Assembly (NCBI RefSeq): GCF_016907675.1
Contig: NZ_JAFBCJ010000001.1
Coordinates: 992,001 to 1,056,000 of the forward strand
Direction of reading: 5' to 3'
Length of the DNA: 64,000 nucleotides
DNA from: Geodermatophilus bullaregiensis
GTDB taxonomy: Bacteria > Actinomycetota > Actinomycetes > Mycobacteriales > Geodermatophilaceae
Numbering within the stretch: position 1 is the first letter of the stretch; the number at the start of each line of letters is the position of its first letter. Below, in pieces: positions 34,894-44,054 of the stretch. Below the pieces are notes generated by a model. The model made no database searches. It worked only from the letters and a program-made list of their open reading frames with translations, and was not told the origin of the DNA. The position numbers were made by a program, and so were the translations under genes.

Positions 34894-35457
34894 TCACGGC
34901 GCGGGGTGTCCGACCGGCGGGTCCTCCCCGACGAGGCCGTCCACCGACTCGCGGATGAGGTCGGCGTGGCCGACGTGGCGTGCGTACTCCTCGATCAGGT
35001 CGACGAGCAGGCGGCGCAGGCTGGCCACCTCCCCGTCGGGCCACCCCGAACCCGGCCGGTCCAGGCCGCCGTCGTGCAGCGCCTCGGCGACCACGGCCCG
35101 GGAGCGCGCCACCGCGTCCTGCCAGAGGGCACGGAGCTGCTCGGGCGGGTCCTGAGCGGCCGTGTGCCAGACCCAGTCGGGATCGGCGTCCCAGTCGGCC
35201 GTCTCCCACGGGGCTCCCGGGCCGCGGCCGAGCAACTTGGTGGAGAAGGTCAGCGCCTCGACGAAGGCCAGGTGCTTGAGCAGCCCACCCAGGGTGATCG
35301 ACGACGCGCCGACCGTCGCGCGCAGGCCTGCCTCGTCCAGCCCTCCGGTCTTCCACGCCAGCGTGGCGCGTTGCCGCTCCAGGGAGCCGAGCAGCGTCGC
35401 GGTCTCGTCACCTGCGAGCGGGGGTCCGGTCCATGCCTGCGCGTCGGGGGCGGTCAT
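34894..35457 (-). CDS. DinB-family (DUF664) protein
   Basis: 187 residues with the DinB four-helix pattern: LLKHLAFVEALTFSTKLLG carries the first conserved His, and LIEEYARHVGHADLIRES the later His pair. The fold binds a metal and in actinobacteria many members are thought to use mycothiol for transfer reactions in the cytoplasm. Substrate unknown. ATG start at 35457; the frame is open further upstream but without a good ribosome-binding site. Two more members of this fold occur in the window (17312 and 53690). Confidence 0.8.
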   Translation of the reverse strand: MTAPDAQAWTGPPLAGDETATLLGSLERQRATLAWKTGGLDEAGLRATVGASSITLGGLLKHLAFVEALTFSTKLLGRGPGAPWETADWDADPDWVWHTAAQDPPEQLRALWQDAVARSRAVVAEALHDGGLDRPGSGWPDGEVASLRRLLVDLIEEYARHVGHADLIRESVDGLVGEDPPVGHPAP

Positions 35458-35573
35458 GGCGGTGAGGCTAGGGAGCCGGGGCGACACCTCGGGCGACGGA
35501 CACCCGTGCGGGTGGGTCGAGCACCGTCCGCCGCGGACGCATCCGGAACGCATCCTGCGCACGAAGGAGTTCC

Positions 35574-35855
35574 GTGAGCGAGCTGTCGACACAGCAACGG
35601 TGGATCCTGCAGCCACTGACCGACGCCGGACTGGCGCGCCATCAGGTGCACGGCCTCGTGTTGCGCCTCGCCTTCGACTCCGTCGTCCACGGCGGGTGCC
35701 TGCACCCCTCGCACCTGAGCTCCCTGGTCGACGACCAGCCCGTCGGCGTCCGGCGGGCGTGGATCGAGGTCCTCGACCGCATGATCGCGACGCCCGAGGG
35801 CCGGCCGGGGACCTGCGGGCCGCTCCGCGCCGAGGAGCCCCCGCGGGTCACCTGA
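35574..35855 (+). CDS. small hypothetical protein
   Basis: 93 residues, no recognised family. The composition is ordinary for the genome (SELSTQQRWILQPLTDAGLA, then HQVHGLVLRLAFDSVVHGG). No membrane or signal segment. The GTG start at 35574 is preceded by AAGGAG eight bases upstream, which supports translation. It is convergent with the histidine kinase operon, with only 6 bp between stops. Confidence 0.5.
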   Translation: MSELSTQQRWILQPLTDAGLARHQVHGLVLRLAFDSVVHGGCLHPSHLSSLVDDQPVGVRRAWIEVLDRMIATPEGRPGTCGPLRAEEPPRVT

Positions 35856-35861
35856 CCGGCG

Positions 35862-37310
35862 TCAGGCGGGCGGCGCGACCTCCGCCAGCGGCAGCCGCAC
35901 GACGAACCGGGTGTCGCCGGGGACGGAGCGGACCTCGAGCACCCCGCCGTGCCGGCCGGTGACGATGCGCCAGGCCACGTCGAGCCCGAGCCCGGTGCCC
36001 TGACCCACCGCCTTGGTGGTGAAGAACGGCTCGAACACCCGCCGGCGCACCTCCTCGGGGATGCCCGGGCCGGTATCGGCCACCTCCACGACGGCGGAGT
36101 CGCCGGCCACCGCGGTGCGCAGGGTGAGCGTGCCGGAGCCGTCCATGGCGTCGAGGGCGTTGTCGATCAGGTTGGTCCACACCTGGTTGAGCTCCGCGGC
36201 GTACGCCGGCACCGGCGGCAGGCTCCGGTCGTACTCCTTCACCACCCGGATCCCGGGGCCGGTCTTGGCGCTGAGCATGACCAGCGTGGCGTCCAGACCC
36301 GCGTGCAGGTCGGTCGGCTGGTGCGGGGTGCGGTCCAGCTGCGAGTACTGCTTGGCCGCACCGACCAGGTGCGAGATCCGGGCGGTGCTCTCGACGATCT
36401 CGCCGAGCAGCAGCTCGGTCTCCACCGTGTAGGCCAGCCAGCGCAGCGCCGGCTCCAGGAAGTCCTCCCCGACGGCGTCGGCGACCTGCTGCAGGCACTC
36501 GACGTCCAGCCCGGCCGGGACGAACACCGCCGCGAGCTCCCACGGCCGGTCGACGTCGTGGTCCTCGAGCCAGTCGCCGAGCTCGTCCTCCCGGTCCGAC
36601 CGCTCCAGCGCGCTGAGCTCCCCGGTCGTGCCGATGCGGGCGACGAAGCGCTCCTGCAGGTCGGTCAGCTCGCGCAGCCGCGCGCCGTCGACCCGCCCCT
36701 CGGCCAGCAGGGCCAGCTTGTGCCGCATCCCGGCCACCCGCTCGCGCAGCGCCGACGTCGCCCGGGAGGCCGCGGCGGCGGGGTTGTTCAGCTCGTGGGT
36801 CAGCCCGGCGGTCAGCTTCCCCAGGGCCAGCAGCCGCTCCCGCTGACCGACCAGCTCCTGGGAGTTCCGCGCGCCCACGAACAACCCCTGGAGCAGGTGG
36901 ACCGCCATGGGGTACCAGCGGCGGAAGACGGCGGCGAACTCCCCGGCGGGCAGCGCGAGGAAGGTGCAGTCGGTGACCGCCCGCACCGTGGCCGGGTAGA
37001 CCTGGTCGATCTGGTCGCCCAGGTAGAACTGGACGGCGCCGCTGTAGACGCCCGGGCTGTCCGTCCGCACGGTCTCGACGTCGTCGCGGCCGACGCGGCG
37101 GACCATGCTCAGCGTCCCGGACAGCAGCACGTGGAAGCAGCGGGCCGGCTCCCCCTCGACGGAGACCTCGCTGCCGGCGGGGTGGGCGACCACGTCGCCG
37201 GCCGCGGCCACCCAGGCCAGCTGGGCGTCGTCGAGGTCGGCGAAGAGGAACAGCTCGCGCAGCCGGTCCGGGGAGAGCCGGGTGGGCGCGTCCGCGCCGG
37301 CCGCGCTCAC
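35862..37310 (-). CDS. cNMP-binding-domain sensor histidine kinase
   Basis: 482 residues, cytoplasmic. Residues 15-140 form a cyclic-nucleotide-binding (Crp-like) beta-roll (LFLFADLDDAQLAWVAAAGD, PAGSEVSVEGEPARCFHVLL). The kinase core follows, with the phospho-acceptor His in GLTHELNNPAAA, the N box LNQVWTNLIDNALDAMD, G1 VADTGPGIPEE and FFTTKAVGQGTGLGLDVAWR. The ligand is unknown, and related beta-rolls often do not bind cNMP. The GTG start overlaps the stop of the upstream REC-oxidoreductase gene by four bases. That REC domain is the obvious phosphorylation partner. Last gene of a four-gene operon. Confidence 0.88.
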   Translation of the reverse strand: MSAAGADAPTRLSPDRLRELFLFADLDDAQLAWVAAAGDVVAHPAGSEVSVEGEPARCFHVLLSGTLSMVRRVGRDDVETVRTDSPGVYSGAVQFYLGDQIDQVYPATVRAVTDCTFLALPAGEFAAVFRRWYPMAVHLLQGLFVGARNSQELVGQRERLLALGKLTAGLTHELNNPAAAASRATSALRERVAGMRHKLALLAEGRVDGARLRELTDLQERFVARIGTTGELSALERSDREDELGDWLEDHDVDRPWELAAVFVPAGLDVECLQQVADAVGEDFLEPALRWLAYTVETELLLGEIVESTARISHLVGAAKQYSQLDRTPHQPTDLHAGLDATLVMLSAKTGPGIRVVKEYDRSLPPVPAYAAELNQVWTNLIDNALDAMDGSGTLTLRTAVAGDSAVVEVADTGPGIPEEVRRRVFEPFFTTKAVGQGTGLGLDVAWRIVTGRHGGVLEVRSVPGDTRFVVRLPLAEVAPPA

Positions 37311-39001
37311 CGCTCCCCCAGGTACCGGTGCACCAGCGTGACCGCCATCGCGCCCTCACCGACGGCGGAGGCGACCCGCTTCACCGACTGCGCGCGGACG
37401 TCGCCGGCCACGAACACCCCGGGGACGCTGGACTCCAGGAGGTAGGGGTCCCGATCCGGCCGCCACCCCGGCGGGCGGGCGCCGTCGACGAGCAGGTCCG
37501 GCCCGGTCGGCAGGAAGCCGAGCCCGTCCCGGGCCACGACGCCGTCGAGCCACTCCGTCCGCGGCGCCGCGCCGATGAAGACGAACAGGTGCGACGACGG
37601 CACCGTCTCCACCGCGCCGGTGGCGTCGCGCAGGTCGAGCTCCTCCAGGTGGTCGCTCCCCCGCGCGGCCACCACGGTGGTGCCGGTGCGGACGGCGACG
37701 TTCGGGATCGCGGCGAGCTGCTGCACGAGGTAGTGCGACATCGACGCCTCCAGGGACGGGCCGCGCACCACCAGGGTGACCGACCGGGCGTGCCGGGCGA
37801 AGAACACCGCCGACTGCCCCGCGGAGTTGGCGCCGCCCACGACGTAGACGTCCTCGCCGGCGCAGGACGCCGCCTCGGTGATCGCCGACCCGTAGTAGAC
37901 CCCGCGGCCGGTGAACCCGTCGGCGCCCTCGGCCTCCAGCTTCCGGTAGGACACCCCGGTGGCGAGGACGACCGCGTGCGCGGCGATGCAGCCGCCGTCG
38001 GCGAAGCGCACCACCCGCGCCGGTCCCTGGGTGTCGAGCGCAGCGACCTTGCGGGCGGTGAGCACCTCGGCGCCGAACTTGGCCGCCTGGCGGCGGGCCC
38101 GGTCGGCCAGCTGTCCTCCGGACACCCCGTCGGGGAAGCCCAGGTAGTTCTCGATCCGGCTGCTCTGCCCGGCCTGCCCGCCGGTGGCCTGCCGCTCGAC
38201 CAGCACGGTGCGCAGCCCCTCCGACGCCCCGTACACCGCCGCGCCCAGCCCGGCCGGGCCACCGCCGACCACGACCAGGTCGTAGAACTCGGCGCTGGGC
38301 TCGACGGTGAGCCCGACCGCGGCGGCCAGCTCCGCCTCGGTGGGCGCGACCAGCGGCTGCCCGCCGGGCGGCAGCACGACCGGGACGTCGTCCGGCCCGG
38401 CGCCGGCCGCGTCGAGCAGCCGGCGGCCCTCGGGCTCCTCCGCGCTGTACCAGCGGTAGGGGACGGCGTTGCGGGCGAGGAAGTCGCGGACGGCGAACGA
38501 CGGCGCCGACCAGTGGTGCCCGACGATCCGGACGTCCTGCACGGCGGCCTCGGGGCTGGCCAGCCAGGTCTCCACCATGGCGTCCACGACCGGGTAGAGC
38601 TTCTCCTCCGGCGGCTCCCACGGCTTGAGCAGGTAGTGGTCGACGTCGACGAGGTTGATCGCCTGGATCGCCGCGTCGGTGTCCGCGTAGGCGGTGAGCA
38701 GCGCCCGGCGGGCCCGCGGGAAGAGGTCCATCGCCTGCTCGAGGAACTCGATGCCGTTCATCTGCGGCATCCGGTAGTCGGCCAGCACCGCCACGACGGC
38801 GTCCCCGCGCAGCTTGAGCTCGCGCAGCGCGGCGAGTGCCTCCTCACCGGAGGACGCGCGCACCACGCGGTAGCGCTCCCCGTAGCGCCGGCGCAGGTCG
38901 CGGGCCACCGCCCGGGAGACGCCGGGGTCGTCGTCGACGGTCAGCAGCACGGGCCGGGCCCGCCCGCCGGTGCCGGCCGTGCTCGCGGCGGTCGTGCTCA
39001 C
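37307..39001 (-). CDS. response-regulator / thioredoxin-reductase-like FAD oxidoreductase fusion
   Basis: 564 residues. A receiver domain (LLTVDDDPGVSRAVARDL, phospho-Asp in LADYRMPQMNG, then LLKPWEP) leads into a glutaredoxin-like linker without cysteines. Next comes a class-II thioredoxin-reductase-like FAD/NAD(P)H domain (LVVVGGGPAGLGAAVYGASE, VYVVGGANSAGQSAVFF, GVFVAGDVRAQSVKRVASAV). The redox CATC motif of TrxB is absent; the matching place reads AASCAGED with one Cys. Activity as a disulfide reductase is therefore doubtful and electrons may go elsewhere. The GTG start overlaps the NhaA-fusion stop, and its own stop overlaps the kinase start. Confidence 0.87.
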   Translation of the reverse strand: MSTTAASTAGTGGRARPVLLTVDDDPGVSRAVARDLRRRYGERYRVVRASSGEEALAALRELKLRGDAVVAVLADYRMPQMNGIEFLEQAMDLFPRARRALLTAYADTDAAIQAINLVDVDHYLLKPWEPPEEKLYPVVDAMVETWLASPEAAVQDVRIVGHHWSAPSFAVRDFLARNAVPYRWYSAEEPEGRRLLDAAGAGPDDVPVVLPPGGQPLVAPTEAELAAAVGLTVEPSAEFYDLVVVGGGPAGLGAAVYGASEGLRTVLVERQATGGQAGQSSRIENYLGFPDGVSGGQLADRARRQAAKFGAEVLTARKVAALDTQGPARVVRFADGGCIAAHAVVLATGVSYRKLEAEGADGFTGRGVYYGSAITEAASCAGEDVYVVGGANSAGQSAVFFARHARSVTLVVRGPSLEASMSHYLVQQLAAIPNVAVRTGTTVVAARGSDHLEELDLRDATGAVETVPSSHLFVFIGAAPRTEWLDGVVARDGLGFLPTGPDLLVDGARPPGWRPDRDPYLLESSVPGVFVAGDVRAQSVKRVASAVGEGAMAVTLVHRYLGER

Positions 39002-41706
39002 GTGTCCTCCTGGAGCTCTCGGGAGCGTGCCGGCCGGTCGCCGGTCCCCGGCGGCGCCCCGTCCAGGGCGGCCAGCTCGGCGTCGCCGGGGTTGCGCAGC
39101 ACCCGCTCGGAGCGCCACACCACCACCGGCAGGTCCTCCTCGGCGACGCCCAGCTCGGCCAGGAGGCCGGCGGCGTCGTCCTCGCCGTCGACGTCCACGA
39201 CGGCGGCGACGAGCCCGCGGTCGAGGGCGAAGCGGCGCAGCCGGTCGGTGTCCGGTGAGCTCGCCCGGCCGACCACCCGCAGGTCCGCGGCCATCTCCAG
39301 CAGCATCGAGCGGCGGGCGAGGAACGCGCGCAGGACGACGTCGGCGAGGTCCCGGTCGGCGGCGAAGGCCGCCTTCACCCGCCCGCGCGGGACGGTGAGC
39401 ACCTCGGCCGGCCGCAGGACGACGGCGGTCAGGAGCACCGGGCGGTCGCTCCACAGGTCGAGCTCCCCGAGGAAGCGGCGCTCCCCGTGCACGGAGACCA
39501 CCCGCTGCCCGGCGCGGCCGAGGGCCTCGACCACGGCCACCGCGCCCGACAGCACGACCGGGAGGTCGTAGCCCGCATCACCCTCGCCGAACAGCGTCTC
39601 GCCGGGCTGCCGCCGGCTGCGCGACCCGTACCCGTCGAGCAGGCTCACCTGCGCCTCGGTCAGGCGCGGGAAGGCGCCGAGCCGGTCGGGGGTCTCCGGC
39701 AGGTCCGGCGGCAGGGGCTCCGGAACGGCTCCCGCGTCGGCTCCAGGGGCCGTGCCGTCGACGTCGCGGCGGGGGCCGAGCGCCGGGAGCACCCGCGGGT
39801 CGACCGGACGGTGCGCCGGTGCCGCGATCGCACCGGGACCACCGTCGCCCGCGAGCAGCGCGGCGGCGAGGGTGTCGGCGTCGTAGGGGCCGCGGTGCCG
39901 GCGGCCGCCGACGAAGAACGTCGGGGTGCCCGTGACGCCGCTGGCCTCGGCCGACTCGACGTCCTCCTCCACGCGCCGCGCGAAGCGGCTCGCCCCCAGG
40001 TCGCGGGCGAAGCGCGGCACGTCGAGGCCGACGGCGGCGGCGTGCTCCAGCAGCGCGACCGGGGTCAGCTCGTCCTGGTGGGCGAACAGCCGGTCGTGCA
40101 TCTCCCAGAAGCGGCCCTGCGCCGCGGCCGCCTCCGCCGCCTCGGCGGCCAGCCGGGCGTGCGGGTGCACGTCGACCAAGGGGACGTGCCGGAAGACGTA
40201 GCGCAGCCGGGTGCCGAACCGCTCGCGCAGCTCGTCGACCACGCCGGTCGCCCGGCCGCAGAACGGGCACTCGAAGTCGCCGTACTCGACCAGGGTGAGC
40301 GGCGCGTCGGCCCGTCCGCGGACGTGGTCGCGGGCCGGGTCGACCGGCGGGTCCAGCCACACCGGCCCGCCGCCGGAGTCCGGCGGACGGCGCCGGTCGG
40401 CCAGCCGGAACAGGCTCCAGCCCAGCAGCCCGGCCAGCAGCGACGCGACGAGGACGCCGACCCGCGCCTGGTCCGCCGCCACCGGGTCCCCGTCGAGGGC
40501 GAGGTCGACGATGAACAGCGAGATGGTGAAGCCGATGCCCGACAGCGCGGCACCGCCGGCCAGCTGCGCGCCGGTCAGCCCCGGCGCGAGGGAGCCCAGG
40601 CGCAACCGCACCGCCAGCACCGTGCCCAGCAGGATGCCGGCCACCTTGCCGAGGACCAGGCCCGCGATGACGCCGAGGGTCACCGGGGAGGTCGCCGCGG
40701 CCCGCAGCGTCTCGGCGGTGAGCGCGACGCCGGCGTTGGCCAGGGCGAACACCGGGACGATGACGAACGACGTCCACGGCTGCCACAGCTGCTGCAGGCG
40801 CTCGCTGGCCGACACCGACCGGTCGATCGACAGCCGGGCGGCGCGGGCGAACTCCGGGTTGGGTGACTGCTGGTAGGACCGGGCGCGGCGGGCGGCGTCG
40901 GCGACCTCCTCCCGCCGGGCCGGGTAGGCCGGGGTGACCAGGGCGATGACCACGCCGGCGAGGGTCGGGTGGACGCCGGAGAGGTAGGTGGCGACCCACA
41001 CGCCGGTGCCGAGCACCAGGTAGGCGGGGCCGCGCCACACGTCGAGCCGGCGCAGCCCGACCATCAGCGCCAGCCCCAGGACGGCCAGGCCGAGCGGGAC
41101 CAGCCGCAGGTCGTCGGTGTAGAAGACGGCGATCACCCCGAGCGCCCCGACGTCGTCGGCGATGGCCAGGGTGAGCAGGAAGAGCCGCAGCTGCACCGGG
41201 CACGCGGGGCCGACGAGCGCGAGGATCCCGAGGAGGAACGCGGTGTCGGTGGAGATGACCACGCCCCAGGCCCCGACGGCGTCGCTGCCCAGGTTGAACC
41301 CGACGTAGACCAGGGCGGGCACCACCAGACCGGTCAGGGCGGCCAGCGCGGGGACCGCGGCGCGGTGCCGGTCGGTGAGCTCGCCCATGACCAGCTCGCG
41401 CTTGATCTCCAGGCCGACGACGAAGAAGAAGAACGCCATCAGCCCGTCGTTGACCCAGTGCTGCAGGTCCAGCGACAGCTCCGCGCCGCCCACCCGCACG
41501 GCGAGCTCGGTGTGCCAGAAGGCCGCGTAGCTGTCGCCGAGCGGGGAGTTCGCCCAGACCAGCGCGACGACCGTGGCCAGCAGCAGCAGGCCCGCGCTCC
41601 CCGCCTCGGTGCGCAGCCGGCGGCGCAGCGGCGCGACGCGGGCGAGCAGGCTGCCGCCGCCCGCGGTCGACCGCCCGAGGACGTCCGGCGCGCCGCCCGC
41701 GGTCAC
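38998..41706 (-). CDS. nhaA: NhaA Na+/H+ antiporter fused to DsbA-like, cNMP-binding and Trx-like domains
   Basis: 902 residues, roughly twice a normal NhaA. Residues 20-430 are the NhaA transporter, including FFFFVVGLEIKREL, ADDVGALGVIAVFYTDDL with the ion-binding Asp pair, and GFTISLFI. Residues 455-640 are a DsbA/thioredoxin-fold domain with CPFC near 480 and GVTGTPTFFVGG. From about 680 to 810 there is a cyclic-nucleotide-binding beta-roll (GETLFGEGDAGYDLPVVLSG), then a thioredoxin-like tail without cysteines. NhaA-DsbA fusions are known in actinobacteria; the added cNMP/Trx-like part is normally the N-terminus of FAD oxidoreductases like the next gene. Start and stop each overlap a neighbour by four bases (GTGA). 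Confidence 0.85.
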   Translation of the reverse strand: MTAGGAPDVLGRSTAGGGSLLARVAPLRRRLRTEAGSAGLLLLATVVALVWANSPLGDSYAAFWHTELAVRVGGAELSLDLQHWVNDGLMAFFFFVVGLEIKRELVMGELTDRHRAAVPALAALTGLVVPALVYVGFNLGSDAVGAWGVVISTDTAFLLGILALVGPACPVQLRLFLLTLAIADDVGALGVIAVFYTDDLRLVPLGLAVLGLALMVGLRRLDVWRGPAYLVLGTGVWVATYLSGVHPTLAGVVIALVTPAYPARREEVADAARRARSYQQSPNPEFARAARLSIDRSVSASERLQQLWQPWTSFVIVPVFALANAGVALTAETLRAAATSPVTLGVIAGLVLGKVAGILLGTVLAVRLRLGSLAPGLTGAQLAGGAALSGIGFTISLFIVDLALDGDPVAADQARVGVLVASLLAGLLGWSLFRLADRRRPPDSGGGPVWLDPPVDPARDHVRGRADAPLTLVEYGDFECPFCGRATGVVDELRERFGTRLRYVFRHVPLVDVHPHARLAAEAAEAAAAQGRFWEMHDRLFAHQDELTPVALLEHAAAVGLDVPRFARDLGASRFARRVEEDVESAEASGVTGTPTFFVGGRRHRGPYDADTLAAALLAGDGGPGAIAAPAHRPVDPRVLPALGPRRDVDGTAPGADAGAVPEPLPPDLPETPDRLGAFPRLTEAQVSLLDGYGSRSRRQPGETLFGEGDAGYDLPVVLSGAVAVVEALGRAGQRVVSVHGERRFLGELDLWSDRPVLLTAVVLRPAEVLTVPRGRVKAAFAADRDLADVVLRAFLARRSMLLEMAADLRVVGRASSPDTDRLRRFALDRGLVAAVVDVDGEDDAAGLLAELGVAEEDLPVVVWRSERVLRNPGDAELAALDGAPPGTGDRPARSRELQEDT

Positions 41707-43280
41707 CGGGTCCGCCCGACGGGGTCCCCGGTGTCGCCGGCGGGCAGGCGCGGGTGCAGCGGCGGGCCGCTGACCCCGCAGTGCAGGCACTGCTCGACGT
41801 CCAGCCGCGCCGCCCCCGGCGGGTGCCCGGCACCCTCCCCGCCGAGCGGGCGCCGCACGGAGACGGCGGCGACCAGCGCGCCGGCCACCAGCAGCCCGGT
41901 GCAGATGAACAGGGCCGTGCGGAAGCCGTCGCCGAACGCCCCGGGGTCGGTGTAGTCGTCGCCGCCGATCCCGGCCGCGACCGGGATCACGGCCACGGCG
42001 AGCAGCCCGGCCGCGCGGGCGACGGCGTTGTTCACCCCCGAGGCCACCCCGGCGAACCGGTCGTCGGCCGAGTCGAGCACGGTCGCGGTGAGCGGGGCGA
42101 CCAGCAGGGTCAGCCCCGCGCCGAACACGACGGCGCCGGGCAGGACGTCGAACGCGTAGGACGCCTCCGGCCCGATCCGCAGCATGAGCAGCAGGCCGGC
42201 CGCGGCCAGCAGCGGACCGCCGGTGAGCGGCGGGCGCGGGCCGATCCGCTGGGCGAGGGCCGCGGCGCGGGCGGAGAACAGCAGCATGAGCACGGTGACC
42301 GGCAGCAGGGCGGTCCCGGCGGCCAGCGGCGAGTAGCCCGAGACCACCTGCAGCTGCAGGGACAGCAGCACGAACAGCACGCCGAGGGCCGCGTACACCA
42401 GGAACGTCACCACGTTGGTGGCGGTGAACTGCGCGCTGCGGAACAGCGCCGGCGGCACGAGCGGGTGCGGGGAGCGGCGCTGCACGGACACGAGGGCTCC
42501 CAGCGCGACCAGGCCGGCGGCCACCCAGAGCGCGGTCTGCGTGCCGCGGCCGGGCCCGCCCGCCGCCGTCAGCCCGTAGGTCAGGCACCCCAGGCCCAGG
42601 ACGACCAGCGCCGTCCCCGTCCAGTCCAGGCCCGGCGCGGCTGCCGGGTCGCGCGTCTCGGGCACGTGCCGGACCGCCACGGCCACGATGACGGCGGCCA
42701 GCGGCAGGTTCACGAGGAACACCACCCGCCAGCTCCACTCGACCAGCCACCCGCCGACGAAGGGGCCGATCGCACCGGCCACCCCGCCCAGGCCCGACCA
42801 GGCACCCACCGCCGCGGCGCGGTCGGCGCCGGAGAAGGACGCCGAGATGATCGCCAGGCTCCCCGGGGTCAGCAGCGCTCCCCCGACCCCCTGCAGCGCC
42901 CGGGCGGCGACGAGCGTGCCGGTGTCGGGCGCGAGCCCGCAGAGCAGGGACGCGAGGGCGAACCAGACCACCCCGACGAGGAAGACGCGCCGGCGGCCCA
43001 GCCGGTCGCTCAGCGAGCCGCCGAGCAGGATCAGCGAGGCCAGGCTGAGCGTGTAGGCGTTGACGGTCCACTGCAGCCCGCTGAACCCGGCACCGAGGTC
43101 GGCGCCGATCCGCTCCAGGGCGACGGTGACGACCGTGGCGTCCAGCATCGCCAGGCTCGAGCCCAGCACGGTGGCGAGCAGCACCCAGCGCCCCCGCGGC
43201 GTCCCCATCCGCAGCGCACCGGCCGGATCCGGCTCGCCGCCTCCCCCGGCCCCCCGGGGCCGCCGCGACTCAGCCGCCAT
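41703..43280 (-). CDS. MFS exporter, DHA2 (14-TM) family
   Basis: About 525 residues with 14 hydrophobic segments. Family motifs: LDATVVTVALERIGADLG in TM1, GGSLSDRLGRRRVF in loop 2-3, and VGAWSGLGGVAGAIGPFVGG for the antiporter motif in TM5. These proteins export drugs or metabolites by proton antiport across the cytoplasmic membrane. The C-terminal tail is short with a CLHCG motif that could bind a metal. The ATG at 43280 is chosen; another at 43207 gives a tighter N-terminus. It is the first gene of the operon and its stop overlaps the NhaA-fusion start. Confidence 0.87.
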   Translation of the reverse strand: MAAESRRPRGAGGGGEPDPAGALRMGTPRGRWVLLATVLGSSLAMLDATVVTVALERIGADLGAGFSGLQWTVNAYTLSLASLILLGGSLSDRLGRRRVFLVGVVWFALASLLCGLAPDTGTLVAARALQGVGGALLTPGSLAIISASFSGADRAAAVGAWSGLGGVAGAIGPFVGGWLVEWSWRVVFLVNLPLAAVIVAVAVRHVPETRDPAAAPGLDWTGTALVVLGLGCLTYGLTAAGGPGRGTQTALWVAAGLVALGALVSVQRRSPHPLVPPALFRSAQFTATNVVTFLVYAALGVLFVLLSLQLQVVSGYSPLAAGTALLPVTVLMLLFSARAAALAQRIGPRPPLTGGPLLAAAGLLLMLRIGPEASYAFDVLPGAVVFGAGLTLLVAPLTATVLDSADDRFAGVASGVNNAVARAAGLLAVAVIPVAAGIGGDDYTDPGAFGDGFRTALFICTGLLVAGALVAAVSVRRPLGGEGAGHPPGAARLDVEQCLHCGVSGPPLHPRLPAGDTGDPVGRTR

Positions 43281-43543
43281 CGTCCGCGAGTCCGACGGCG
43301 TCCCGGGCACGCGGCCGCGCGTGCCCGGTGCCCTCCACGAGCTGCACGGGAAGACCTCCTGCAGGTGTTCCGGAGTCCCGTCCGCCGTCCCCGTCCGGCC
43401 CGGTCGCGCTCTCTGGACCAGCAGCCTGGTCCTCGCGGGCCCGGCTGTCCAATGTCCGCGGCGGTGCGGGGGCGGCACGGGGTCGGCCGCCGGCTCCCCG
43501 CTGCGCGGTTGTCGGATCCGGTGGCACCCCGCACGCTCGCGGG

Positions 43544-44017
43544 GTGAGGCGCCCCTCCCCCACCGCGCTGGCCACCTCGGCCGCGGTCACGGCCACCGCG
43601 CTCGTGGGCACGGCCGGCACCGACGTCACCTCGCGCTGGTACCGGGGACTGGAGAAGCCACCGTGGCAGCCGCCCGGACCGGTGTTCGGGATCGCGTGGT
43701 CGGGGCTGTACGTGCTGCTGGCGACGGCGGGCGCCCGGGCGCTGGCCGCCGCCGGCCCGCGCGAGCGGCGGTCCCACGGCCGCGCCTACGCCGCCAACCT
43801 CGTGCTGAACGCCGGCTGGACCCGGGCGTTCTTCCGGCTGCGGCGGCCACCGATCGCCGCAGCCGAGGCCGTCGTGCTCGCGGCGTCCACCGCCGACCTC
43901 GCCCGGCGCAGCGCGCGGCTCGACCCCACCGCCGGCCGGCTGCTGCTCCCCTACGCCGCCTGGACCGCCTTCGCCGCCGCGCTCAGCGCGGAGATCGCCC
44001 GGCGCAACCGCGGCTGA
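43544..44017 (+). CDS. tspO: TspO/MBR family membrane protein
   Basis: 157 residues with five hydrophobic segments. The family signature is SRWYRGLEKPPWQPPGPVFG followed by IAWSGLYVLLATAG and LNAGWTRAFF. TspO proteins bind porphyrins and isoprenoid-like ligands in the membrane and take part in stress responses. The GTG start at 43544 lies inside the right arm of a hairpin (CACCCCGC 43525-43532 with GCGGGGTG 43539-43546), which might limit initiation or indicate a terminator overlapping the gene. It is divergent from the MFS operon. Confidence 0.85.
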   Translation: MRRPSPTALATSAAVTATALVGTAGTDVTSRWYRGLEKPPWQPPGPVFGIAWSGLYVLLATAGARALAAAGPRERRSHGRAYAANLVLNAGWTRAFFRLRRPPIAAAEAVVLAASTADLARRSARLDPTAGRLLLPYAAWTAFAAALSAEIARRNRG

Positions 44018-44054
44018 CCTGCGCACCGCGGACGGCCGTGGTCGGATCGGTGCC

